From positions 8,148,806-8,212,805 of the forward strand of contig NC_009142.1 in the NCBI RefSeq assembly GCF_000062885.1: a stretch of DNA of 64,000 bases. The letters run 5' to 3'. Source of the DNA: Saccharopolyspora erythraea NRRL 2338 (GTDB taxonomy: Bacteria; Actinomycetota; Actinomycetes; Mycobacteriales; Pseudonocardiaceae). Below are positions 8,470 through 17,927 of the stretch, piece by piece (position 1 is the first letter of the stretch; each line of letters starts with the position of its first letter). The translations under genes were made by a program, and so were the position numbers. A model generated the notes under the pieces. The model did no database searches and was not told the origin of the DNA. It was given only the letters and a program-made list of their open reading frames with translations.

Positions 8470-8949
8470 TCAGAAAGGCGGCTCGTCGCTGAACCCGCCG
8501 CCGGAACCGGCAGGCGGGGCCGAGCCCCACGGGTCGTCCGCGGGCGGGGCGCCCCCACCGGGGCCGCCGAACCCGCCACCGCTGCGGCTGACCTTGTTGA
8601 CCTTCGCGGTCGCGTAGCGCAGCGAGGGGCCGATCTCGTCGACCTCCAGCTCGACGACGGTGCGCTTCTCGCCTTCCTTCGTCTCGAAGGAACGCTGGCG
8701 CAGCCGGCCCTGCACGACCACCCGCATGCCGCGGGTGAGCGACTCGGCGACGTTCTCCGCCGCCTGCCGCCAGATGTTGCAGCGCAGGAACAGCGCCTCG
8801 CCGTCCTTCCACTCGCCGGTCTGGCGGTCGAACGTCCGGGGGGTGGAGGCGACCGTGAAGTTCGCGACCGCGGCGCCGGACGGGGTGAAGCGCAGTTCCG
8901 GATCGGCGGTCAGGTTGCCGACCACCGTGATTACCGTTTCACCAGCCAT
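8470..8949 (-). CDS. ssb: single-stranded DNA-binding protein
   Basis: 159 residues. An N-terminal OB fold ([20 protein letters not shown] ... [18 protein letters not shown] ... [13 protein letters not shown]) is followed by a Gly/Pro-rich disordered tail that ends SDEPPF, a variant of the acidic DDxPF tip that recruits repair and replication proteins. It is the essential tetrameric SSB by position between rpsF and rpsR, where the S6-SSB-S18 order is widely conserved. Confidence 0.96.
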   Translation of the reverse strand: MAGETVITVVGNLTADPELRFTPSGAAVANFTVASTPRTFDRQTGEWKDGEALFLRCNIWRQAAENVAESLTRGMRVVVQGRLRQRSFETKEGEKRTVVELEVDEIGPSLRYATAKVNKVSRSGGGFGGPGGGAPPADDPWGSAPPAGSGGGFSDEPPF

Positions 8950-9008
8950 CGCCTGGGACTCCAGCTCTCCTAGATGCGGGCTCGCCTGCTAGCTGCGCGC
9001 GGCGCAGG

Positions 9009-9365
9009 TCAGACGGACGCCTCGGGACGGTTCTTGGCCTTGGCAGCGGCACGGGCGACGCGGGCGGCCTTGCGCGGCTCCACGACGCGGCGCAGCACCT
9101 TGGTCCGCAGCACCGTCTCGTTGAGGTTCAGCTGGCGGTCGAGCTCCTTGACGGAGGCCGGCTCGCTGTTGAGGTCGAGGACCACGTAGATGCCCTCGGC
9201 CTGCTTGTCGATCTCGTAGGCGAGCCGACGGCGACCCCAGACGTCGACCTTCTCGACGCTGCCACCGTCGTTGCGGATGACGTTGAGGAAGTTTTCCAGT
9301 GACGGAGCGACAGTGCGCTCGTCCAGGCTCGGGTCGAGGATGACCATGAGCTCGTAATGACGCAT
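9009..9365 (-). CDS. rpsF: 30S ribosomal protein S6
   Basis: 118 residues starting [17 protein letters not shown], with the S6 core [19 protein letters not shown] and a short basic C-terminal tail. S6 pairs with S18, encoded two genes downstream. AGGAGGTGA lies upstream; the ATG at 9365 is preferred over the in-frame GTG at 9374 because the latter sits only 3 nt from GGAGG and would add MVF ahead of the conserved MRHYE. First gene of the rpsF-ssb-rpsR-rplI operon. Confidence 0.95.
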   Translation of the reverse strand: MRHYELMVILDPSLDERTVAPSLENFLNVIRNDGGSVEKVDVWGRRRLAYEIDKQAEGIYVVLDLNSEPASVKELDRQLNLNETVLRTKVLRRVVEPRKAARVARAAAKAKNRPEASV

Positions 9366-9526
9366 GAAGACCACTCACCTCCTGTGGACTCACGGCCACG
9401 GGCTCTCCGTGGCAGGAGGGTCGTCGCGTCGACGAACCGTTCAAAGGTAGCAAGGGCGCCCGACAGGCCTCACCCGGGGCCTCACGCCGCAGGTCATGGC
9501 CGGTCCGCGGCCGAACCCGCCCCTGG

Positions 9527-10489
9527 TCACTGCCTCCGCAGGACCCACGTGCGCACGAGCGCGGCGGTCAGTCCGGCGATCGAGACAGCCGCCAGCAGCA
9601 CCGGCAGGGCCACCCGGTCGCCGCCGGTGGTGGGCAGGGCCTCGGCGTTGCCGACGGCGCGGACCTGCTCCTGCTCGCGCTGCTTCTGCTGCTGCTCGGC
9701 CCACGGCCTGGTCAGCGTGCCGACGTCGGGTGTGAAGCCGGGCACCTGGCCGTAGCGGGCCCACGGCGGCAGCGAGCCGGGCACGTAGGAGTAGTTGCCG
9801 GGCACCGCCCGGTAAGGCGCGGCGGCGCCCTGCGCGGCGTACGCCTCGGGCGGTAACGGCGCGCCGGGAGGCGGGGCCTGCACGTCGTCGCTGGTCGGCG
9901 TCTCGGACGGCACGGTCTGCGGCGGAGGCGGCGCGGGCTGCGGATCCGGGGCGGGCGCGGGCGGCGGCGGGGGAGGCGGTTCTTCCGGCGCCTCGGCGTT
10001 GACGGTGACGGCGTTGCCGATGCTCACCAGGTTGCCGAAGTGCCAGCTGACCGCGTCGACCTTGTCCTCGGGCAGGCCGAGCTGGGCGATGCGGGGCTTG
10101 GCGGCCCGGGCGATGTCCCCGCCGGAGTAGAAGGTGCGGCCCTCCCCGGCGGTGCCCAGCGGGATCGGCGGCAGCTCGCGGAACCGCTCGACGGCGTCGG
10201 CGGCCGCACCGAAGTCCAGCGGCATCGCCAGCAGCACCGCCTCGCGGACCTTGAGGTCCATGGTCGACGGCGACAGCGCGACCGACTGGCCGACCACGGC
10301 GTCGACCACCGCCAGCGAGCGGTCGACGACCAGCGTGTCGGCGGCGGCGGCGGTGCCCGCGCCGAGGAACGTGCTCGCGGTGATCGCCAGCCCGACCAGC
10401 CCGGCGGCGGCGCCGCGTCTGGCCCGCCGCACCAGCGGGTTGGGCCTGCCGTCGCACCCCCGCGCGTCCGGTGCCGATCCTTCACCCAT
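9527..10489 (-). CDS. secreted LPXTG-type cell-wall-anchored protein of unknown function
   Basis: 320 residues from the ATG at 10489 (GGGAGG upstream). A basic N-terminus and hydrophobic GLVGLAITASTFLGAGTAAA form a signal peptide. The globular part of about 130 residues has no domain I recognise. A proline-rich linker (PPPPPPPAPAPDPQPAPPPP) and a further Pro/Tyr-rich stretch lead to the sorting signal ALPTTGG, a membrane helix (VALPVLLAAVSIAGLTAALV) and the charged end RRQ. That is the layout of a sortase substrate. It lies between rpsF and nfo on the rpsF strand but 160 nt away. Confidence 0.75.
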   Translation of the reverse strand: MGEGSAPDARGCDGRPNPLVRRARRGAAAGLVGLAITASTFLGAGTAAAADTLVVDRSLAVVDAVVGQSVALSPSTMDLKVREAVLLAMPLDFGAAADAVERFRELPPIPLGTAGEGRTFYSGGDIARAAKPRIAQLGLPEDKVDAVSWHFGNLVSIGNAVTVNAEAPEEPPPPPPPAPAPDPQPAPPPPQTVPSETPTSDDVQAPPPGAPLPPEAYAAQGAAAPYRAVPGNYSYVPGSLPPWARYGQVPGFTPDVGTLTRPWAEQQQKQREQEQVRAVGNAEALPTTGGDRVALPVLLAAVSIAGLTAALVRTWVLRRQ

Positions 10490-10618
10490 GGCGAGACCTC
10501 CCCTGCGCTCCGGCGCACGAACACCGTCGACCTTCTCAGAGGGATCAACTGCGCAACACCCTCGAGGTGATGCGTCAGGGCCGAATTCGGCGGAAATCCC
10601 ACGATCTAAGCTGGGCCC

Positions 10619-11389
10619 ATGCGCATCGGTGCCCACGTCCGCGACGACGATCCCGTGTCCGCCGCCGCCGAGCGCGGCGCCGAGGTCGTCCAGTTCTTCC
10701 TGTCCGACCCCCAGGGCTGGAAGGCCCCGAAGCCGCACCCGCAGGCCGACGAGCTGCGCGAGAGCGACCTGGCGGTGTTCATCCACTCCCCGTACGTGAT
10801 CAACGTGGCGTCGCTGAACAACCGGATCCGCATCCCGTCCCGCAAGCTGGTCACCCAGCACGCGAAGGCCGCGGCGGCGGTCGGCGCGCAGGGCCTGGTG
10901 GTGCACGGCGGGCACGTGACCAAGGACGACGACCCGGCCGAGGGCGTGGCGAACTGGCGCAAGATGTTCGAGCGCCAGGCCGACGAGGGCGGCTTCGAGG
11001 TGCCGGTGCTGATCGAGAACACCGCGGGCGGGGCCAACGCGATGGCCCGCCGGTTCGACGCGCTGGCCCGGCTGTGGGACGCGGTCGGCGAGTTCGGCGC
11101 GGGGTTCTGCCTGGACACCTGCCACGCGCACGCCGCGGGCGAGGAACTGCTCGACGTCGTCGACCGGGTCAAGACGATCACCGGCCGGATCGACCTGGTG
11201 CACCTCAACGACTCCCGGGACGGCTTCGGCTCGTCGCGGGACCGCCACGCCAACATCGGCGCCGGGGAGATCGACCCGGAGCTGCTGGTCGCGGTCTGCT
11301 CCAGCGCCGGAGCCCCGGTCGTCGTGGAGACGCCGGGCGAGGGCCAGGCCGACGACATCGCCTACCTGCGCGAGCGCTGCCCGTCGTGA
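10619..11389 (+). CDS. nfo: deoxyribonuclease IV (AP endonuclease IV)
   Basis: 256 residues, slightly short for the family (about 280). The AP endonuclease family 2 TIM-barrel metal motifs are all present: VVHGGHV, VLIENTAGG, FCLDTCHAHAAG, LVHLNDSRDGFGSSRDRH and NIGAGEI. It cleaves DNA 5' to abasic sites in base excision repair using a trinuclear zinc centre. The start at 10619 (MRIGAHV) is the family start. A glycosyltransferase gene follows after 88 nt. Confidence 0.93.
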   Translation: MRIGAHVRDDDPVSAAAERGAEVVQFFLSDPQGWKAPKPHPQADELRESDLAVFIHSPYVINVASLNNRIRIPSRKLVTQHAKAAAAVGAQGLVVHGGHVTKDDDPAEGVANWRKMFERQADEGGFEVPVLIENTAGGANAMARRFDALARLWDAVGEFGAGFCLDTCHAHAAGEELLDVVDRVKTITGRIDLVHLNDSRDGFGSSRDRHANIGAGEIDPELLVAVCSSAGAPVVVETPGEGQADDIAYLRERCPS

Positions 11390-11477
11390 CGCCTCGCGCC
11401 GCGCGGCGCGGACGCCCTGCACCGGACCCACCCAGGAGGTCGCCATCAGCACTGCGGGCGCCGGCCGACGGCTGACG

Positions 11478-12773
11478 ATGGCCGGCCTGGTCGCGTTGTG
11501 CCTGCTCACGGCCGCGACCATGTTCCTCGGGTACGCCAACAAGTTGCGCTGCACGGGGCCGGAGTTCAACGAGTGGGGCCGGTCGGAGCCCGCCTACCAG
11601 GAACGCTCCTACGGCGAGGTCTGCTACTCCGACATCCAGAACCTCTGGATCGGGCGGGACATCGACCGGCACACCTTCCCCTACGTCCACGGCGGCATCG
11701 ACGAGGACGGTTCGCTCTACGGCGGTGTCGTCGAGTACCCGGTGCTGTCGGGCCTGGTGATCTGGCTCGGCGCGCTGTTCGTGGAGACCGACGCCGGGTT
11801 CCTGGCGGCGTCCGCGCTGCTCATGGCGCCTTTCGGGCTGGCCGTCGCGTGGTGGCTGGGCCGGTTGAGCGGCTGGCGGGCGCTGCTGTGGGCGTTGGGC
11901 CCGCCGCTGGTGCTCTACGCCTTCCACAACTGGGACCTGCCCGCGGTGGCCTGTTCGGTGGCCGCGGTGTTCGTGGTGCACCGGTGGACGTCGGTGCCGT
12001 TGCGCAGGCGGGCGCTGCTCGGTGCCGTGCTGCTCGGGGTGGGGTTCGCCTTCAAGATCTACCCGGGCCTGTTCGTGATCCCGCTGGCGCTGCACGTGCT
12101 CACCAGCGGTTCCCGGCGGTTCGACGTCAAGGGCGCGTTGCAGGTCGTGGGGGTCGCGGCGGTCACCGTCCTCGTCGCGAACCTGCCGTTCGCGCTGGCC
12201 GGGTTCCGGGGCTGGCTGGCGTCGTTCCAGTTCCAGTCCGACCGCCGGATCGACCTGAGCACCAACTCGATCTGGTACTGGGGCTTCCGCGCCTACACCG
12301 GCAGCGACGAGTTCCAGGCGGTCATGGGCGTGGTGTCGCCCGTGCTGATGCTGCTGTCGTTCGCGCTGGCGTGCCGGCTCGGCTGGCGCAGGTACGTCCG
12401 CACCGGCCGCTACCCCTGGATCCAGGTGTCGGCGGCGATGCTCTGCGGGTTCCTGCTGCTGCACAAGGTGCACTCGCCGCAGTACACGCTGTGGCTGCTG
12501 CCGTTCTTCGTGCTGGTGTCGGTGCGGTGGGAGTGGATCGCGGCGTACCTGCTGGCGGACGCGGCGATGGGCATCAGCATCTTCCGCTGGCTGTACCTGT
12601 CGATGGAGGGCGAGCCCAGCGGCATCCACGACGGCTTCACCGCGCAGGCGCTGATGATCGGCGTCTGGGGCCGCGCCGCGCTGCTGGTCGGGCTGTTCGC
12701 GGCGTTCCTGGCGGCGCGCAGCCCGGTCGACGACGACGAACGCGCCGAGGTCCGAGAGCTGCGGACGGCCTGA
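11478..12773 (+). CDS. GT87-like (DUF2029) polyprenol-phosphate-dependent mannosyltransferase
   Basis: 431 residues, about ten membrane segments. The first loop has the conserved VCYSDIQNLWIGRDI and VVEYPVLSGLVIWLG segments with the acidic residue expected of GT-C enzymes; later it reads NWDLPAVACSVAAVFVV and FAFKIYPGLFVIPLALHV. These enzymes use polyprenyl-phosphomannose to build lipoarabinomannan-type glycolipids or O-mannosylate proteins; acceptor unknown. The ATG at 11478 has no ribosome-binding site, whereas an ideal AGGAGG precedes an in-frame ATC at 11445 (see findings). It converges on a paralogous gene, 3 nt apart. Confidence 0.8.
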   Translation: MAGLVALCLLTAATMFLGYANKLRCTGPEFNEWGRSEPAYQERSYGEVCYSDIQNLWIGRDIDRHTFPYVHGGIDEDGSLYGGVVEYPVLSGLVIWLGALFVETDAGFLAASALLMAPFGLAVAWWLGRLSGWRALLWALGPPLVLYAFHNWDLPAVACSVAAVFVVHRWTSVPLRRRALLGAVLLGVGFAFKIYPGLFVIPLALHVLTSGSRRFDVKGALQVVGVAAVTVLVANLPFALAGFRGWLASFQFQSDRRIDLSTNSIWYWGFRAYTGSDEFQAVMGVVSPVLMLLSFALACRLGWRRYVRTGRYPWIQVSAAMLCGFLLLHKVHSPQYTLWLLPFFVLVSVRWEWIAAYLLADAAMGISIFRWLYLSMEGEPSGIHDGFTAQALMIGVWGRAALLVGLFAAFLAARSPVDDDERAEVRELRTA

Positions 12774-12776
12774 CGG

Positions 12777-14399
12777 CTACGACGGCTGCCCTGCCGGGAC
12801 CCGGTCGGCGCCGCCTCGGTGGCGCAGGCCGGGCAGGGTGAAGCGGTCCCGCGCACCGTCCAGGAAACCGCCGCACGGATCGTCGGCGACGGGCGCGGTG
12901 CGGTTACCGCGCAACGCCAGCGTGGTGCGGACGCGGTCGCGGGCGGGGTCGAGGATCTCGCGGACGACGAGCACGCACAGGGCGACGACCACCGCGTCCC
13001 GCAGGACCACCGCGCCCAGGAACCAGCCCTCGGGCAGGCCCTTGTTGCCGGTGCCGAGGTAGTAGTACATGCGCGGCGCCCACACCAGCGCGTCGACGAG
13101 CATCCACGACAGCAGCAGCCGCCAGCGCGGGATCGCCAGCACCGCCAGCGGCACCAGCCACAGCGAGTACTGCGGGCTCCACACCTTGTTGGTCAGCAGG
13201 AACACCGCGACCACCAGGAAGCAGAGCTGCGCCAGCCGCGGGCGCACCGGGGCGGCCAGCGCGAGCCAGGCGATGCCGGCGCAGGCCAGCACGAACAGCG
13301 CCCCGCTGACGAGGTTGAGCACGACCGGGGCCTGACCGGACGCCAGCGGCCCGTCGAAGCCGGGCCAGCCGGTGAAGTAGGACAGCGCGTTGTAGAGGGA
13401 GTCCGGGTCGGCCGGGCGTTCGGCGTTGAGGCGGAAGAACTCCCGCCATCCGGTCGGGTAGAGCAGAAGGATCGGCAGGTTCACCGCCAGCCAGCTCACC
13501 GCCGCCGCCAGCAGCGTGTGCATCCCCTCGCGCAGCCGGCCGGAACGCAGGCACAGCACCAGCAGCGGTCCGAGGAAGAACAGCGGGTAGAGCTTCGCCG
13601 CACCGCCCAGGCCGATCAGCACGCCCGCGAGCACCGGTCTGCGCCGCGACCACGCCAGCAGCCCGGCGGTGCCGAACGCGGTGGCCAGTGCGTCGAAGTT
13701 GGTGAAGACGTGCACGAACGCCAGCGGGCTGACCGCGGCCAGCGCGGCGTCCCACACCCGTCTGCGGCACAGCATCACCAGCGCCCACACCGTCGTCAGC
13801 CACGCCGCCGTCAGCCAGAAGACGCTGACGTTGAAGTACAGGACGGTGATCATCATGGCCGGCAGCCAGCCCATGCTCGCCAGCGTCGACCAGCCGTCCG
13901 CAATCTTGGCGTTGACCCACTGGAACAGCCCGGTGAGCACCGGGTACTCCATGTACCGGACCTTCTCCTGCGGGGTGCCCGCCCTCTCCAGCCACGCCGT
14001 CTTGTACGGGAAGACGCCGTCCGGCGCGAGGTCGCCCATGCCGTAGCGCGGGATGATGTCGGTGTAGCACATCGCCGTGTACTGGCGGCTGTTGCGCCAG
14101 TCGAGCTGCTGGCCGTTCTTGGTGTCGTAGGTCTGCAGGCACGGCGCCTTGAACAGGAAGCCCGCGGCGAGGGTGAGCGTCGCGAGCAGCAGCACCACCC
14201 GCAGCGGTGTCCAGAACCACTGCCTGCCGACCTGGGCGTGCCTGCCGAGGGGCCCGCCGAACGGCCTGCTCAGGCGCAGGGCCACCGACTCGGTCCAGGT
14301 CGGGGCCACCCGGTCCGCCGGACCGAGCGAGTCGCCGTCCACAGCCGCGCTCACGGGCTCGGACGTCTCGGTGCTGGCTTTCTCGGGCGAGGTGGACAC
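12777..14399 (-). CDS. GT87-like (DUF2029) integral-membrane glycosyltransferase
   Basis: 540 residues from GTG 14399. An N-terminal cytoplasmic segment of about 70 residues precedes about ten membrane helices. The extracytoplasmic loop after the first helix reads [20 protein letters not shown], then [16 protein letters not shown], parallel to CYSDI and EYPVL in the convergent neighbour, so the two are paralogues. Later segments [20 protein letters not shown] and [20 protein letters not shown] are typical of actinobacterial mannosyltransferases. It follows the penicillin-binding protein gene on the same strand (104 nt), a pairing also known in mycobacteria. Confidence 0.82.
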   Translation of the reverse strand: MSTSPEKASTETSEPVSAAVDGDSLGPADRVAPTWTESVALRLSRPFGGPLGRHAQVGRQWFWTPLRVVLLLATLTLAAGFLFKAPCLQTYDTKNGQQLDWRNSRQYTAMCYTDIIPRYGMGDLAPDGVFPYKTAWLERAGTPQEKVRYMEYPVLTGLFQWVNAKIADGWSTLASMGWLPAMMITVLYFNVSVFWLTAAWLTTVWALVMLCRRRVWDAALAAVSPLAFVHVFTNFDALATAFGTAGLLAWSRRRPVLAGVLIGLGGAAKLYPLFFLGPLLVLCLRSGRLREGMHTLLAAAVSWLAVNLPILLLYPTGWREFFRLNAERPADPDSLYNALSYFTGWPGFDGPLASGQAPVVLNLVSGALFVLACAGIAWLALAAPVRPRLAQLCFLVVAVFLLTNKVWSPQYSLWLVPLAVLAIPRWRLLLSWMLVDALVWAPRMYYYLGTGNKGLPEGWFLGAVVLRDAVVVALCVLVVREILDPARDRVRTTLALRGNRTAPVADDPCGGFLDGARDRFTLPGLRHRGGADRVPAGQPS

Positions 14400-14503
14400 G
14401 CCCCGGGATGCTACGGCGTTGGAACGCCGACGACCCCTGGGCGGGTGGATCACGCCACCTCGGCCCAGGGGTCGTCCTGCTCAGCCGCGCCGATCGCGCG
14501 GGG

Positions 14504-17500
14504 TCAGCCGCCGAACTCGCGCGTCGGCGGCGCCACGTTGCCCGGTCCGCCGTTATTCGGGTCGCCGCCGTTCTCCTCGTCGTCGCAGCCGAACCAACCG
14601 CACGGCTGCTCGCCGGAGGTCTGGGTCTCCGACGGCTCCTCCGAACCGCTGGTCTGAGACGTCGGCGGGGCCGAGGTCGTCGGCGGCGCCGAGGTGGTCG
14701 GCGGGGCCGAGGTCGGCGGCGGCGGAGGAGGCAGCGTGTCGTACTGGCCGATCGGGACGGCCTTGTCGAACTTCTCCACCGGTTTTCCCTCGAGGTAGGC
14801 GTTCATGAACAGCTGCCAGATGTCGCCGGGCACCCCGGATCCGTAGATCGGCTTGCCGCTGATGTCCTTGATCGGCAGGACCGGGTGCTCGGCGTCGTTG
14901 GCGCCGAGCGACACCGCCGCCGAGATCTGCGGGGTGTAGCCGACCATCCACGCCTTCGAGTTGTTCTCGGTGTCCAGGTACTGGTGGGTACCGGTCTTGG
15001 ACGCGACCGGGCGGTTGCCCTTCAGCCCGAGGTCGGCTTCCTTGGCCACGTTGAGCAGCGTCTCGGTGACGTTGGCCGCGATGTTCTTGCTCTCGTCATC
15101 ATCGTCGGAGAACGCCGGCTCGGGCTTCCAGTCCTGGTGCAGCTCGATGGTGCCCGAGGAGCTGCTGATGCTCTGCACGAACCGGGGCTTGACCCGCGTG
15201 CCCTTGTTGGCGAACGTCCCGTACGCGCTGGCCATGTCTATGGTCCGCACCGGGTACATGCCCAGCGCGATACCGGCGTCGACACCGCCGTTGGAGCTGC
15301 GCAGGCTCGGCTTGCCGTTGTACTTGTCGGGGATCCCCGCCTGCTGCGCCGCCTCGGCGACCTTGGGGGTGCCGATGTCCGCCGCCATCTGGACGAAGAC
15401 GGTGTTGACCGACTTGGTCATGGCCTCGCGCACACCGCACGAGGTCGGGACGTCGCACTTGATGCCGCGGGCGTTGGCGAACGGTGTGCCGAGGATCGTC
15501 CGCGGCGACGAGCCGTCGTAGACCTCGCCGATGCCCTTGCCCTGCTCCAGAGCGGCCGCCACGACGAACGGCTTGAACGACGAGCCCGGCTCCTGCATCG
15601 CGTCGGCGTAGTCGAAGCCGCCGGCCTCGTTGCCGCCGTGGTACGCCTTTACGCCGCCGGTCTTTGGGTCCACCGCGACCAGCGCGGGCCTGAGCTCGGG
15701 CCGCTGGCCCTTGGTGGCCTCGGCCACGGCCTCCTCGGCGGCCTTCTGGGCGGCCGGGTCTATGGTCGTGTTGATCGTGAACGCCCCGCGGGACAGCGTG
15801 CTCTCGTTGTAGCCCGCCTTGTCCAGCTCGGCCAGCACCTGCTTGAGGACGTGGCGCTGGTTGGGCGACATCGACCGGGTGCTGCGCCACTCGTCGCGGG
15901 GCAGCGTCACCGGCAGCGTCATGTTCGCCCGCTCGGCCTTGCTGACGAAGTTGTTCTTCACCATCTGGCCGATCACGTACTCCCAGCGCTCCTGGCCCTG
16001 GACCGGGTCGTAGCGCGGGTCGTTCTCGGTCGGGCGCTGCACCATGCCCGCCAGGACCGCGGACTCGGCGGCGTTGAGCTCCTTCGGCGACTTGCCGAAG
16101 TAGGCGTTGGCGGCGGAGTCGATGCCGTAGGCGCCGCGACCGTAGTAAGCCGTGTTCAGGTAGGCCATCAGGATCTCGTCCTTGGGCCGCTCCCTGGTCA
16201 TCTTCAGGGCGAGCACGACCTCCTTCACCTTGCGGACGTACGGCGACTCCTTGCTGGTGAGGTCCTGGTCCAGCTTGATGTACTGCTGGGTCAGCGTGGA
16301 ACCGCCGCCGACACCGCCGCCGCTGACCATGAAGTAGGCCGAACGCGCGATGCCCATGATGTCGAAGCCGGGGTTGTCGTAGAACGTGGCGTCCTCGGCC
16401 GCGAGCGTCGCGTTGCGCATCGGCTCGGAGACCTCTTCGCGCAGGTTCCGGATCATCTTGCGCGGCTTGCCGTCGTTCGGCGTGTACCGCGTCATGACCT
16501 CGCCGTTGGCGTAGTTCAGCGTGATCGTCTGGTCCGTCTTCGCGGCGGTCGCCTCCGGGTTCGGCACCGGCCAGGCGAAGTAGCCGTAGGCGAAGACGGC
16601 GGTGGGCACCAGGATCATCAGTGCGGCCGCGACGTAGCAGGACCGCCGGATGCGCCGCCACATCGTGCGCCTGCGCGCCTTCTTGGCCATCAGCTCGTCG
16701 TCCGGGTCGCCGAAGTCGCCGTCGGGGTCGTCGTCGGCATGGTCGCCGTCCCGGTAGTCGTCGTAGCCGTCGTCGTGCGCGTCCGCGGTGTAGGGGTCGT
16801 CGTAGTCGTAGGCGTCGTCCCCTGAGGCGGCCTCGTCCGCGTAGTAGTTGTAGCCGCCGCTGGACTCCTGGTGCGTGAGCAGCTTTGGCTCCGGCGCCGA
16901 CCCTCCGGCGGCCTGCCCCGCGGCACCGGCCGCGCCGGCCGCACCGCTGCCCGCGGCACCGGCGGCACCTGCCGCACCGGCGCCCGCGGCCGCCGCCCCC
17001 AGGGCAGCAGCGCCCGCGGCGCCCGCCGCTGCGGCGCCACCACGCCGGGTCGCGTCACCGCGGTCGCCAGGATGCTGCGGGATGTTCTCGGTCGGCTGCT
17101 CGCCGGGTGGCGCCTGGGGCGGACGTCCGGGCGGCGGCGGTACCCGCCGCGTCCCCTGGCCGGCCGGGCCCTGCCCGTCCGGACGCGGACCGCCGGGCCC
17201 CTGCTGCGCCCCGGGCCCCTGGGAACCACCCGGGCCCTGCGGGCCGCCGGCCGGAGGCCGCTGGCCGGGACGCTGCCCGCCGGGCGGAGGTGGTGGCCCC
17301 TGGCGCCCCGCCGGAGGAGGCGGAGGCTGCTGCGAGTAGGTGGTCGGCAGGTCGAGGTTGCCCCCTCCGCCGTTGCCGCCACCGCGGCCCGCGCCCTGGT
17401 CGCGGCCGCTCAGGCGGTCACCGAGCGACGACGAGTCGTCATCGTCGTCGTCGAACGACGGCTTCCAGGCACCGGTCCGCTCCTGCGGAGGCTCCGCCTC

Positions 17501-17824
17501 CGGCCAGGCCGGACCGCCGGGCGGCGGCGCCGGGCGCTGCTGCCGGGTGCCCTGGTCGCCGCCGCGGCCGCCCGCGGGCGGCTCGCCCGGCCACTGCGGC
17601 CCTCCGGCAGGCGGCCTGCCCGGCGGTCCGCCGGGACGCCCCTGACCGCGCGGCGGTTGCGGCGGACCCTGCGGCGGGCGAGCCTGGTCGCCGGGCCGCT
17701 GCGGCGGTCCCGGGCGTTGCGGAGCCGGTGGCGCGCTTCGGTCGTCGGGTCTGCCGAAGTCTCGACCGTCATTGGGCTGCCGCGAGTGGCGGCCGCGGTC
17801 GCGGTCGTCACGCTCGTCGTTCAC
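14504..17824 (-). CDS. ponA: bifunctional class A penicillin-binding protein with very long disordered N-terminus
   Basis: 1106 residues. Residues 1 to about 390 are a cytoplasmic low-complexity tail: Pro/Gly/Arg-rich, then an Ala/Gly tract (about 261-308), then Asp/Tyr-rich. A membrane helix follows (CYVAAALMILVPTAVFAYG, about 396-417). The GT51 glycosyltransferase domain has AAEDATFYDNPGFD (catalytic Glu near 479) and GGGSTLTQQYIKL. The transpeptidase has SSFK (748-751), SVN and KTGT motifs. The C-terminus is a Pro/Thr/Ser tail with TSAPPT repeats. It polymerises and cross-links peptidoglycan. GTG at 17824 follows GGAGG. DUF5318 lies upstream as in mycobacteria. Confidence 0.93.
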   Translation of the reverse strand: MNDERDDRDRGRHSRQPNDGRDFGRPDDRSAPPAPQRPGPPQRPGDQARPPQGPPQPPRGQGRPGGPPGRPPAGGPQWPGEPPAGGRGGDQGTRQQRPAPPPGGPAWPEAEPPQERTGAWKPSFDDDDDDSSSLGDRLSGRDQGAGRGGGNGGGGNLDLPTTYSQQPPPPPAGRQGPPPPPGGQRPGQRPPAGGPQGPGGSQGPGAQQGPGGPRPDGQGPAGQGTRRVPPPPGRPPQAPPGEQPTENIPQHPGDRGDATRRGGAAAAGAAGAAALGAAAAGAGAAGAAGAAGSGAAGAAGAAGQAAGGSAPEPKLLTHQESSGGYNYYADEAASGDDAYDYDDPYTADAHDDGYDDYRDGDHADDDPDGDFGDPDDELMAKKARRRTMWRRIRRSCYVAAALMILVPTAVFAYGYFAWPVPNPEATAAKTDQTITLNYANGEVMTRYTPNDGKPRKMIRNLREEVSEPMRNATLAAEDATFYDNPGFDIMGIARSAYFMVSGGGVGGGSTLTQQYIKLDQDLTSKESPYVRKVKEVVLALKMTRERPKDEILMAYLNTAYYGRGAYGIDSAANAYFGKSPKELNAAESAVLAGMVQRPTENDPRYDPVQGQERWEYVIGQMVKNNFVSKAERANMTLPVTLPRDEWRSTRSMSPNQRHVLKQVLAELDKAGYNESTLSRGAFTINTTIDPAAQKAAEEAVAEATKGQRPELRPALVAVDPKTGGVKAYHGGNEAGGFDYADAMQEPGSSFKPFVVAAALEQGKGIGEVYDGSSPRTILGTPFANARGIKCDVPTSCGVREAMTKSVNTVFVQMAADIGTPKVAEAAQQAGIPDKYNGKPSLRSSNGGVDAGIALGMYPVRTIDMASAYGTFANKGTRVKPRFVQSISSSSGTIELHQDWKPEPAFSDDDDESKNIAANVTETLLNVAKEADLGLKGNRPVASKTGTHQYLDTENNSKAWMVGYTPQISAAVSLGANDAEHPVLPIKDISGKPIYGSGVPGDIWQLFMNAYLEGKPVEKFDKAVPIGQYDTLPPPPPPTSAPPTTSAPPTTSAPPTSQTSGSEEPSETQTSGEQPCGWFGCDDEENGGDPNNGGPGNVAPPTREFGG

Positions 17825-17927
17825 GAGTTGGCCTCCAGGACAGGCGTCATGGGACGCCGGGCGATGCGTTCACGTCGGGGGTCCGCCGCACCGGGTGCGG
17901 ACGGCCGTGCCGGGGGACACGGCCTGT

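Noticed and set aside
12819..14657. 612-codon plus-strand frame opposite the glycosyltransferase and PonA 3' ends
   Set aside because: It is the antisense shadow of genuine minus-strand genes; composition is Arg/Gln/His-rich without any fold, and the opposite frame has clear membrane helices.
16890..17060. Repeated GCC/GGC-rich units that look like a short tandem array
   Set aside because: They encode the Ala/Gly tract of the PBP tail; repeats are irregular and in frame, not a CRISPR or satellite.
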